From an uncultured Acidimicrobiales bacterium (GTDB lineage Bacteria; Actinomycetota; Acidimicrobiia; Acidimicrobiales; SHLQ01): a DNA stretch of 64,000 bases. Below the pieces are notes generated by a model, which saw nothing but the letters and a program-made list of their open reading frames with translations, had not been told where the DNA came from and searched no databases. A program made the position numbers and the translations under genes. The DNA lies in assembly GCA_937922235.1 (NCBI GenBank), contig CAKZVC010000018.1, positions 1 through 64,000 on the forward strand, given 5' to 3'. Positions 23,774-32,400 of this stretch are shown here, piece after piece (the stretch's first letter is position 1; every line of letters starts with the position of its first letter).

Positions 23774-25432
23774 ATGAGATCGTTCACACGACAGCGGATC
23801 GACAGAAGAGGAGGGGAGCAGCGGCTGGTCTGGCCGATGTTCATCGCTCTCCTGGCAACTGCCTTGCTGGCATCCCAGCTGGGCGGCGGCCTGGTTTCGG
23901 CAGGAGCTCAGGCCGAAGAGTGTGTGGTTGCCGCACCGACGCTTCGGCAGGCGAGGGCCGACTACGCCAACACCTGCACTGAGCCCCGGGTTGACTGCGA
24001 CCAGCTCGACGCAACGTGGTACTGCTCGGACCGAGTGATCGGAGCATCGGCGCCCGGCGGAGCGCGAGGCCCAGCGAGCTCGATCGGTGTCACCCCGCCG
24101 ACGACAGAAGCTCCCGGCAAGCAGGTTGGATCGGAAACCCCGGATGCCCCCGACGTCCCAGAGGTCGCCGTACCAGCGACTCCGACGCCGGTTGCGAACA
24201 ACGCGTGCACGGCCGAGGGTGCGAACCTGCGCCAAGCCAAGCAGCGTTACGCCAGCCAATGCACGGAGCCCCGTGCAGATTGCGATCCACTCCCGGCCGG
24301 ATGGTTGTGCTCGAGCGAGAAGATGGATGGTGCTCCGGTGCCGTCACCCACGCCAACTACCGAACCGCCGACTACGCCTCCAACTACCGAACCACCACCT
24401 ACGCCAGCCCCCACGCCGGTAGGCGACTGTGATGTGGTCTCGCTTGAAGCTGAGGCACTCGAGCTCACGGGTGCCTGGTCCGTCAAGAGCGACAGCGGGG
24501 CCAGTGGCGGCCAGTACATCGTTTGGGAAGGACTCGCACGGGAGAAGAACAACAACAGTCCAGCCGACTCCATGCGGGCATCGATTTCGATCGCCGACGC
24601 CGGCACGTATCGGTTCATCTGGGCCATGCGTCAGCCGAGCGATGTTGCTGGTGACAAGGCCAACGATTCGTGGGTCAACTTCCCTGACGCCGAGCGCTTT
24701 GGCCCAACGACTGGCGGAACCTACAACGGGTTCGTCAAGGTCTACGGAAACGCAACGGTCGACTTTGACTACCGAGCGCAAGCTGACGTGAACTCGAAAC
24801 ACTCCGAGATTGCGATCGAGTTCTCCGCTCCTGGCACGTACACGATGGAGCTGGCTGGCCGTTCACACGGACACCAGATCGACCGCATCATCATCTACCG
24901 CGATTCGGTCAGCAAGGCCGATGCGATCGCTTCAACCAGATGTGCCAGCAATCCGGCTCCCGTTCCAACGCCGTCACCGGAGCCAGAGCCAACTCCGTCA
25001 CCGGAGCCAGAGCCAACTCCGACACCGTCACCGGAGCCAGAGCCAACTCCTGACGATGATGTTGTCGACGGCGATACGCATCCCGACATCGTCAAGACCA
25101 TCGACGTCCCGGGACGGAACCCCGGCGGTCGAAGCTGGGCTGACAGCTATTCGGTCGGCAACGCGTGCTACTGCGTGACGACGTTCGACCACAACATCGG
25201 TGGCATCGTCGTCGACACTCCCGACGGTCCAAAGACCGTGCGGGAAGTTTGCGACATCATCGGTGATGGCCCTGGGATCGAAGGTCGCCCGATCTACAAC
25301 GACATCCAGTGTGGCAATGGCCCACCGAACGATGCTGGTGATGAGGACGATTGTCCTGGCCGTGTCGACATCGGGCGAGAGGGCTGCGGTCAGATTGGCC
25401 CGATGTGGAACTTCGCAGCCGCCAGAAGATGA
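23774..25432 (+). CDS. Secreted protein with duplicated Cys modules and a carbohydrate-binding-like domain
   Basis: 552 residues. A signal peptide covers about 20-45 (FIALLATALLASQL..VSAGAQA). Two related ~40-residue Cys modules follow (LRQARADYANTCTEPRVDCD and LRQAKQRYASQCTEPRADCD), each with a W-x-C-S ending. A Pro/Thr linker leads to a domain at about 218-375 (EAEALELTGAWSVKSDSGAS, GGQYIVWEG, GTYTMELAGRSHGHQIDRIII) that looks like a CBM6/malectin-type beta-sandwich. A PEPTPSP repeat linker and a Cys-containing C-terminal domain (SVGNACYCVTTFDHNIGGIVV) end it. It is probably a surface polysaccharide-binding protein in the same regulon as the adjacent sigma. Confidence 0.7.
   Translation: MRSFTRQRIDRRGGEQRLVWPMFIALLATALLASQLGGGLVSAGAQAEECVVAAPTLRQARADYANTCTEPRVDCDQLDATWYCSDRVIGASAPGGARGPASSIGVTPPTTEAPGKQVGSETPDAPDVPEVAVPATPTPVANNACTAEGANLRQAKQRYASQCTEPRADCDPLPAGWLCSSEKMDGAPVPSPTPTTEPPTTPPTTEPPPTPAPTPVGDCDVVSLEAEALELTGAWSVKSDSGASGGQYIVWEGLAREKNNNSPADSMRASISIADAGTYRFIWAMRQPSDVAGDKANDSWVNFPDAERFGPTTGGTYNGFVKVYGNATVDFDYRAQADVNSKHSEIAIEFSAPGTYTMELAGRSHGHQIDRIIIYRDSVSKADAIASTRCASNPAPVPTPSPEPEPTPSPEPEPTPTPSPEPEPTPDDDVVDGDTHPDIVKTIDVPGRNPGGRSWADSYSVGNACYCVTTFDHNIGGIVVDTPDGPKTVREVCDIIGDGPGIEGRPIYNDIQCGNGPPNDAGDEDDCPGRVDIGREGCGQIGPMWNFAAARR
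24968..25050 (+). repeat. In-gene tandem repeat encoding a Pro/Glu/Thr linker
   Basis: A unit containing CACCGGAGCCAGAGCCAACT recurs three times and codes for SPEPEPTP repeats. It forms the linker between the binding-like domain and the C-terminal domain, and is prone to copy-number change. Confidence 0.85.
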
Positions 25433-25465
25433 TGCCGAATCGTCAAGTCAAACGTGTCTAACCAC

Positions 25466-25493
25466 GGCCCCGTCAGCCCGAGCTGGCGGGGTC
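25466..25493 (+). terminator. Hairpin terminator after the secreted protein gene
   Basis: A 12-bp stem with G-T pairs (25466-25477 with 25482-25493, loop CCGA) lies 34 bases after the stop at 25432. Only a short T-containing tail follows, so it may be inefficient. Confidence 0.55.
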
Positions 25494-25501
25494 GTTCGGC
25501 C

Positions 25502-25714
25502 TTTGGTGCCAGGTACAAAAACGGAGTTTGGTGCCAGGCACCGCTCGCGGTCGCGACTCCAATTTTGGGGAGATTGATCTTTCTGGGAACCTCAGCGCCC
25601 TTGTGGTCGTCGTATGTACATCCTCAACGTGAAGGCGGGAAGATGACTAAGCCGCCGAGGGCGGCTAGTTGACCGATCGTGCCTGGCACCAGATGGCGAT
25701 TTGGTGCCAGGTAC
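25502..25714. repeat. Cluster of four GGTGCCAGG-type short palindromic repeats
   Basis: This fills most of the 298-base gap between genes. TTTGGTGCCAGGTAC occurs at 25502 and again at 25700. Between them lie the palindromes GGTGCCAGGCACC (25530-25542) and GTGCCTGGCACC (25679-25690). The layout resembles REP sequences in paired units. No transposase gene is seen in the window, and no convincing ORF lies in the gap. Confidence 0.65.
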
Positions 25715-25730
25715 ACCTCTGCGTGAAGTG

Positions 25731-26084
25731 TTAGGGGAGTGCTGCGGTGATGGTGATCTCGACCAAGAGCCCCGACCGTGCCATATGCGCTTCCACGCAT
25801 GCTCGTGTTGGGGCGTGGCCGCTCGGAACCCAGTCGTTCCACACTTCGTTCATGAGGGCGAAGTGGTTGTCGATGTCGCGCAAGTAGATGGTGGCGGTGA
25901 GCAGGTGCTCGCGAGTTGTTCCGGCTTCGGCGAGCTTTGCATCGATTCGAGCCAAGGTCGACCGGGTTTGGTCTTGGATGTCTGCGCCGGGATCTTCGGC
26001 AACGTGACCTGACAGATACACCACGCCGTTATGGATAACGATGCCGCTGGCGCGTTCGGATGTATGCATGCGAGTGATTGACAT
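25731..26084 (-). CDS. RidA family (YjgF/YER057c/UK114) protein
   Basis: 117 residues from ATG 26084. RidA proteins are trimeric deaminases that hydrolyse reactive enamine/imine intermediates; some members have other roles. The pattern VVYLSGHVAEDPGADIQDQT, then LARIDAKLAEAGTTREHLLTATIYLRDI, then APTRACVEAHMARSGLLVEITITA is typical. The Arg of the usual R-x-C-V-x-V signature is present as TRACVEA. The gene is close to and divergent from the acetyltransferase at 26163. The upstream part of the open frame (to 26648) is a shadow. Confidence 0.88.
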   Translation of the reverse strand: MSITRMHTSERASGIVIHNGVVYLSGHVAEDPGADIQDQTRSTLARIDAKLAEAGTTREHLLTATIYLRDIDNHFALMNEVWNDWVPSGHAPTRACVEAHMARSGLLVEITITAALP

Positions 26085-26162
26085 AGCTCGCACGATACTG
26101 CGCTCTCGGTCGGCCAGCGATGGCGACCTGAACGCTCTCACCTGCATGACTACGGTGTCGCA

Positions 26163-26693
26163 ATGGCGACGCTCCAAGACGAGATCCGAACCGAACGGCT
26201 CCTGCTCCGACCTCCCACACTCGACGACGCACCGCGCATGGCCGAGCTTGCGAACGACGAGCGGATTGCTCGCAACCTGACCCCAGTATTTCCGCACCCG
26301 TACACGCTCGCTGATGCTGAAGAGTTCATACCCACTGCAGAGGGGTTGGCCATTACGACACTCGATGCGGTCGGCAACCTCACCCCTGGCGTGATCGGTG
26401 TAGTCGGCTCCAATGTCCTGGCGGGTGAACACACCGGCGTGCTCTCGTTCGGCTACTGGCTTGCGGTTGAAGCGTGGGGGCAGGGCTTTGGAACCGAAGC
26501 CGCACGGGCGTACCTCGATGCGATCATTCCGATCGTTCAACCGCGCCGAGTCGAGGCGATGGTGTACGGCTGGAACCCGGCCTCGGCTCGCATTCTCGAG
26601 AAGCTCGGGTTCACGCTCGAAGCTCGATGTCGCGAACGTGTCCAACACTTCGGCGACGTCACTGACGAGCTGATCTACGGGCTGGTCCTCTAA
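26163..26693 (+). CDS. GNAT family N-acetyltransferase (RimJ/RimL-like)
   Basis: 176 residues. It opens with IRTERLLLRPPTLDDAPRMAELANDE, typical of RimJ/RimL-type transferases. The acetyl-CoA loop reads LAVEAWGQGFGTEAARAYLD (a variant of the Q-x-x-G-x-G/A signature). NPASARILEKLGFTLEARCRE is the conserved C-terminal part. It may acetylate a protein N-terminus or a small amine; the substrate is unknown. Its stop lies within 2 bases of a long palindromic repeat. Confidence 0.88.
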   Translation: MATLQDEIRTERLLLRPPTLDDAPRMAELANDERIARNLTPVFPHPYTLADAEEFIPTAEGLAITTLDAVGNLTPGVIGVVGSNVLAGEHTGVLSFGYWLAVEAWGQGFGTEAARAYLDAIIPIVQPRRVEAMVYGWNPASARILEKLGFTLEARCRERVQHFGDVTDELIYGLVL

Positions 26694-26726
26694 GTGGCGG
26701 ATTAGGGACTGTCCCTAATTCGTCAC
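26692..26726. repeat. Long palindromic repeat around GGGACTGTCCC, copy 1
   Basis: AAGTGGCGGATTAGGGAC, a central T, then GTCCCTAATTCGTCACAC. The same element occurs as a perfect 37-base palindrome at 51966-52002. Both sit directly after a stop codon. It can act as a terminator-like hairpin, and this copy lies between convergent genes. Confidence 0.75.
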
Positions 26727-27754
26727 ACGCCGAACCATTGGGGCTTGGCGTACCGGTGGATCAGTACGTTCATGATCATCGGTAGTGCAATACCGAGGCC
26801 CACGCCGACGACGAGGTGAATCGGTAGGAAGTCGATCCCGACCTTCTGCAGCACGATGCGAATCGACGCGGTGAAGATCGTGTGAGCCAAGAAGATCGGC
26901 ATCGACGCTTTGCCCAGAGCAAGCAGGCCGGCGTGCGCAGGTGAGGTCTCCGAACTGAGGCGCGACATCGCAGCCATCAACGACAGGCTGAGAACCAAAC
27001 CAAGGCCTAGGGCAAGAGCGGGAGCCTCAAACCATGGCTGTACCGCGACGCCAACAGCGAACACGGCGAGGCCAGCGGCAGCGAGTGCTGCAGATGCAGG
27101 GCGCACCATCTTGTAGTTGCCGATCAGCAAGCCAGCAACGAAGTACGGCAGGAACGACAACACGTCGTTGGTCAGGCGGTTGACGTCGTCGGGCAAGCTG
27201 CCGGCCACGATCGCGCCAACGATGCTGAACGCAAACAGACCCCACAGGGCCGGAGTCCGCCGCGAATCCGAGGTCAACAACGGACGCAGCGCGAGCAAGG
27301 TGATGTGCATCAGGAACAGTGCCCACAAGAACCAGAACTGCCACTTGCCGGGGATCGGGAACAGCGGGATGTCGCCAGCCTCCAGCGGCTTGTTGGCGAA
27401 GCTGCCCGCAACGAGCTTGCTGGCAACGAACAGGTAGGTCCACAGCAGTAGCGGCCACAACAGTCGGGTCACACGGCTCGTAAAGAACTTGCCGGGCGCT
27501 GACCGTTCAAGACTCGGCAAAAGAAACAGCCCAGACAACAAGAAGAACAGCGGCATATGAAAGGCGTAGATGCGAGCGTCGACCGCATCGAACAATCCGC
27601 TCGGCATTCCATCGAACAAACCCGCCTTCTCACTGCCGCGCCAGGCATGGCCAAAGACAACCAGGACAATGGCAACGCCCTTCACCATGTCGACCCAGTC
27701 GGTGCGGGGCTTCGTGGACGGGCGAGCGTCGGGGGGAGTAGCGGTCACGGACAC
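26723..27754 (-). CDS. Acyltransferase 3 family membrane protein
   Basis: 343 residues with about ten hydrophobic helices. The first segment DWVDMVKGVAIVLVVFGHAWRG carries the family's catalytic-type His after the first helix, followed by IYAFHMPLFFLLSGLF. This is the classic opening of O-acyltransferases that modify surface polysaccharides or lipids (OafA/fucose acetylase group). It is a single gene. Its substrate may be an exported glycan, in line with the sugar transferases at 57-60 kb, but no link is shown. Confidence 0.85.
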   Translation of the reverse strand: MSVTATPPDARPSTKPRTDWVDMVKGVAIVLVVFGHAWRGSEKAGLFDGMPSGLFDAVDARIYAFHMPLFFLLSGLFLLPSLERSAPGKFFTSRVTRLLWPLLLWTYLFVASKLVAGSFANKPLEAGDIPLFPIPGKWQFWFLWALFLMHITLLALRPLLTSDSRRTPALWGLFAFSIVGAIVAGSLPDDVNRLTNDVLSFLPYFVAGLLIGNYKMVRPASAALAAAGLAVFAVGVAVQPWFEAPALALGLGLVLSLSLMAAMSRLSSETSPAHAGLLALGKASMPIFLAHTIFTASIRIVLQKVGIDFLPIHLVVGVGLGIALPMIMNVLIHRYAKPQWFGV

Positions 27755-27843
27755 AGTGTTTCCAGTGTACGCGCCGGGTCAGGCCGGGTTAATGCGCCAC
27801 ACGCCCTATGTGAAAACGGCGGTCCGGAGCCTCGGTGCGTGCG

Positions 27844-28851
27844 CTAGCGGCTGAGCTTGTCGATGTCGGCGAGCACGCGCCGGAGCTCGACGGTGATCTT
27901 GTCGGCCTTGGTGTGCGTCTCTACTCCAGGGTCGAGAGGCACACCCTTCATCACGAGCTGTTCGAGGAGCTCTCGGTCTTCCCGGCCAACTTCTGACTGA
28001 AACGCAATGTGATCTTCAGGCTGTTGGCGGCCGTCCGCAATGTTCTCGGCCAAGGCGTACGAGTACATCGTGGTGTGCTCGTCGTCGACAGGCTGGTGGA
28101 AAAAGAGAAGGACCAGGTCGCCGTCATCGCCGTAGTCGATGTGCAGACGGACGTGATGCGGCGCATCGCAACGGAATGTCATCGTCCGGTGGAACGTCTC
28201 GAAGCTGTCGGTCTCACCCGACTGTGCGTCGTAAAGGACCTTGCTTGAATGATGATGCTCAGCGCTGAACGACCAACCGTCGCGCACGACCTCGTAGTCG
28301 CCCACAACGAGGTCGTTCGGGTCGCCGATCGTGCCAAGGTGGGTGAACGGGAAATGAGCGACATCGAGAAAGTTGTCAGCCATCTGCGCCGCGCTTGCAT
28401 TCCACGTCTGTGCCGGAATCACGGCGAGTCCGAAGCCGTCGTCATCCCATTCGGGGTTGACCGGTATCGGCGTCAACGGTTCATCGAGCGCAACCCAGAT
28501 CAGCCCGTACTGCTCTTCGACTCTCGCCGCTGCCTCGAGATGTGCAGACGGTGGGATCGTCGACCCGGAGTCGATCGCCGGGATGTCGACACACGTTCCC
28601 GACGAAGCAAAACACCAACCGTGGTACGCACACTCGAGCCGACCGTCCACGATCTTGCCCGCGCTCAACGGGGCAAGGCGGTGAGGGCATGCAGCGGGAA
28701 GGACCGACCATGAGTCGAGCTTGACGAGCACGTAGTCGTCGCCAAGAAGTCGGATCGAATGCGGACCGGGGCCGCCGAGGTCGGCCACACGCGCAACTGG
28801 ATGCCAGAACTGTCGAAGGGCGGGGTGTTCATTTGTGAACCAGCGAGTCAC
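27844..28851 (-). CDS. Rieske-type aromatic ring-hydroxylating oxygenase, alpha subunit-like
   Basis: 335 residues. The Rieske [2Fe-2S] site is AACPHRLAPLSAG then CAYHGWCF (C-x-H ... C-x-x-H) near residues 32-56. The mononuclear iron site is visible in DNFLDVAHFPFTHLGTIGD, with the bridging Asp and two His. The layout fits the VanA/pheophorbide oxygenase-like group, one-subunit oxygenases that demethylate or hydroxylate aromatic rings. No reductase or ferredoxin gene is adjacent, so electrons must come from elsewhere. Confidence 0.88.
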   Translation of the reverse strand: MTRWFTNEHPALRQFWHPVARVADLGGPGPHSIRLLGDDYVLVKLDSWSVLPAACPHRLAPLSAGKIVDGRLECAYHGWCFASSGTCVDIPAIDSGSTIPPSAHLEAAARVEEQYGLIWVALDEPLTPIPVNPEWDDDGFGLAVIPAQTWNASAAQMADNFLDVAHFPFTHLGTIGDPNDLVVGDYEVVRDGWSFSAEHHHSSKVLYDAQSGETDSFETFHRTMTFRCDAPHHVRLHIDYGDDGDLVLLFFHQPVDDEHTTMYSYALAENIADGRQQPEDHIAFQSEVGREDRELLEQLVMKGVPLDPGVETHTKADKITVELRRVLADIDKLSR

Positions 28852-28964
28852 GTGCGCTCTCCAAACGTCCGATCAGCCGTGGTCATACGGTACGCGAGTA
28901 GCCGAGCACAAACCTTGTTCAGTCTCACTTGGAGGGATTTCGGTGGGTGTGTCAGGATTGCTAC

Positions 28965-29327
28965 ATGAGTGCAATTCCGGTGGAGCACCACTATCAGCGG
29001 TGGGAAAATGATGGTGTAGATCTTGCGTTGATTGGCGCGGCTCTCTACGAGCAAGACACGAAGGTGCGAGTGCGACTTCCGCGTGAACTCGCCGACGCTG
29101 CGCTGCAGGCGTGGCAACGTGAGGACGAAGATTCTGAGGATCTCCATACCTACGAAGAGTCGGTATCTGAACAGCGGGTTCGCCAACGCGCAGGAACGCT
29201 CGCCTTGATCGGTGCGAGCCTCGAGAACGCCCCAATTCAGATCAGTGGCGATTATGTAATTGCCGAGATCGACTCGTGGTACGTCGGTGAGGCTCTACAA
29301 GCCGCCGACGACGCCCGCCTTATCTAG
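28965..29327 (+). CDS. Conserved hypothetical protein
   Basis: 120 residues from ATG 28965, chosen because homology-like composition begins there (MSAIPVEHHYQRWENDGVDLALIGAALYEQD). Central KVRVRLPRELADAALQAWQRED and later RQRAGTLALIGASLENAPI suggest an alpha/beta protein with an acidic middle. No family is recognised. It is divergent from the Rieske gene and ends about 170 bases before the convergent coiled-coil gene. That gap holds small inverted repeats (for example around 29380) but no ORF I would support. Confidence 0.6.
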   Translation: MSAIPVEHHYQRWENDGVDLALIGAALYEQDTKVRVRLPRELADAALQAWQREDEDSEDLHTYEESVSEQRVRQRAGTLALIGASLENAPIQISGDYVIAEIDSWYVGEALQAADDARLI

Positions 29328-29495
29328 GTATCCGCTCAGCCCTGGCGGGCTTCACGGAACCCGAGTTTCTCACCCAAACGCGAAGCGTTTGCGGGGGCCT
29401 CGAAACATCGCGGAACTCCCAGCGCTAACGGGGAGCGAAGCTCGCGTAGCGACCATGTCGGCTACCGCGGATCTGGGCGGAAGTCCCAGCGAGAT

Positions 29496-32400
29496 TCAGC
29501 TCGCGTCGCGCTGTTCGTACGACTCTTCGAACCACTGCACTTCACTCGGAGCAGCTTCAGGTGGGGCGCCTGGTTCTGGCTGTTGAGGTTCGTGCGATTG
29601 CGGCTGTGGAGGAGCGGTCACCTGTGTTGACGGGATCGGTGGGGGCCCGGCTGGTGCAGGGGTCGGAACCGTAGGGAATGCTGCTGCAACAACCGGTGCT
29701 TGTGGTGCTGGTTGTGTGCCCTGAGCGCCGCGGGCGTGCGCTTCGAGATGGCTGATGCGAGCGAGGGCTGCTTCGAGCTCGTTGCGCAACGCAATGATGT
29801 GGCGCTGGCTGTTGTCCACCGTCTCGTTGGTCGCTGTCAGCGTGTCGGTCAGCTGAGACTCGACCGCAGTATTGCGACGCTGCAGCTGCGTGAGCTGCGA
29901 GATGGTCTGCAGAGCTTCAACAATCTTGCTCTCGAGACCATGGACACGGTCGGCGGTTGCGTACTCGTCGCCCGTTTCGAGGCCAGTGATCTTGGTCTCC
30001 AGGTCGGCGAGCTCCGCGGCAGTTGCGTACTGCTTGTCGGTGTGGAGCTCGGTGATCTTGTTTTCGAGCTCGGCGATCTTGGTGGTGTGCGAGTCATCTG
30101 AAGTCAGTTCGGTGATCTGTGCTTCGAGTGCGGTGACCTGCTGGGCGGTTGCGTACTCGTCGCTCGCCTTCAGTGCATCGACATCTGCTTCGATCGCGGC
30201 GATCTGCTCGATCGTTGCGAATTCGCCCTTCTCGGTGAGCTCGGCGAGAGCCGCGCTGTGCGCTTGGAGCTGGCTCGACTGAGTGAAGAGCTCTCCTTGG
30301 ATTGTGTGGACGATCTCGGCTTGGAGGACACGAAGGTTCTCGGAGAGTTCCTGGGCCTGCTCGGCATTGTGTGCTGCCTGGGCAACATTCTCTTGCAGTT
30401 GTGCGAGGCGCTCTTCGGGGTTGCTTGCACGTTCGACTTCAGCAATGCGCTCGTCGAGACGAGCTTCCACACCGTCGATGCGCTCGTTGACCGATCCACG
30501 AACGTGTTCGTTCTGTTCGGCAGCATGCGACTCGACGCCTTCGATACGGCTTTCGAGCGACTCGAGTCCGTTGGTTACCTCGCTGAGTGAGTTGAGGTGT
30601 GACTCGGTCGAGTCGATGCGGTCGTTCAGGGTCGATTCGGTTGAGCTGATGCGCTCGTTCAGGTTCGACTCGGTCGAGCTGATGCGTTCGTTCAACTCAG
30701 ATTGCGAAGAGGCAATCCGCTCGTTGGCGTGTTCGACATCGCCCGCAGTTTCATCGAGGCGGGCTTCGAGTTCGGCGAGGTCGTCGACGGCAAGTGACGC
30801 CACGGCGTTCGTCTGTGCATCTTCAGCGCGGCGGTTCTCGGCAGCTTCGATCGAGTCGAGTCGTCCGGTGACGTCTTGAAGGTCCCCCGCGACATCGTCA
30901 ACACGTCCGGTGACATCCTGCAGGTGGCCGGCGACATCGTCGACGCGACCGGTGACTTCATCCAGGGAGCCAGCAACGTCATCGACGCGTCCGAACGCCT
31001 CGTCGATCCGGCCATGGGTTGCGTCGACACGGGATTGCGCTTCGTCGATACGGCCCTGGACTTCGGTGATCTTTGTGTGCGCGCTCGATGCGGTCTGGTG
31101 CGCCTCTTCGGCGGTTTCGCGAATCGAGTCTGCGGTAGCAGTTGCGTCGTCTGCAGTTCGCTGTGCTTCCTCCGCGCGCTCGGTTGCCTCGGCGATGCTT
31201 GCTTCGGTGTTCTGAAGCTCGCTGGACAGCGTCTCGAGCTTTCCTTCGACATTCTCGACGTCGATGGTGACCTTGCTGATCCGGCCGTCTGCTCGCTCGA
31301 CTTCGATAGCCACATCGGAGATTCGCGACTCGGTGCCGTCGACGCGTTCGTTTGTTTCGTCGACGCTGCGAAGGGTGTCGGCGACACGTCCGTGCACTTC
31401 GTCAACGCGGCCATGAACCTCGTCTACGCGGCCATGAACTTCATCAACACGACCGTCGACATCATCGATACGGCCGGCTGCCTGGTCGAGCTTGCTGGTG
31501 ACTTCGTGGTCGACCGGTGCGGCAGCGGCTGCAACTGCGAGCGTGTGGTTTCCAAGCTCATCGATCTTGTTGTCGATCTGGTCGAAGGCGTTCTCGATGC
31601 GACCCTTGAGCTCGCTGCGAGTCCGTTCGATCGCTTCGTCGGTTTCCGCGCGATGGGTGTCGAGGTCCTCGGTTGTGGCGAGGCTCTGAAGTTCTTCGCT
31701 AGTGGCGAAACGCTCGGTTGCGACTTCAAATTCCTCAGCCGTGACGAGGCCCTGCTCTTCGAGCTCATCGATCCGGGCATTCGTGGTATCGATGCGGGTG
31801 CGTGCGGTGTCGATACGAGTCTGGGTTGCATCGAGCGTCGCTTCGGCATTGCCGATTCGCTCCTCGAACTGCTGGATGTGGTCTTCGTTGGCCGAAGCCT
31901 GCTCTACCGCGTTGCCTGCGGTTGCAATGCCTTCATCGACACGTGCCCGGAGATCTTCGGTGGTCGAATCGATGAGATCGATTCGCTGAGACATCAGATC
32001 GGCTGTGTCGTTCGCCGACACGATGCGATCGGCGGCTTCGCTGGCGGCCTGGTTCGCTTCGGCTGCAGACTCGAGCGCCTCGTTAACGAGACGGTCGTGG
32101 TCGGCCATCCGGTTGGCGTAGGCCGTGAGTGCAACGTCGGTGCGGGAAATCTCCGTCGCATGCTCGGACAGCAGCTCCGTGGCCGCGTCCAGGATCTCGG
32201 AGTGAACCTCAAGAACCGTTTCGTGGTCGGTGATCTGCGTCTGTACGGCCTCAACCGCTTGATCAGTCTTGGAGATGTCGCTATCGAGAGTCTCGACGTC
32301 GCTGGTGAGCGTGTCGATCTCGGCACCCATAGCTTCGATGTCGTTGGTTACTGCTTCGACGGCCTCAGACGTGGTGGCGAGTGACTCGGCGGCCATCTCG

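Noticed and set aside
30590-31480. Regular repeats that could be taken for CRISPR
   Set aside because: Units are 21, 33 and 42 bases, in frame, and code for heptad or hendecad residues. No spacers or cas genes.
30876-32384. 502-codon frame on the plus strand opposite the coiled-coil gene
   Set aside because: Repetitive antisense of coiled-coil codons. No independent start signal or domain.
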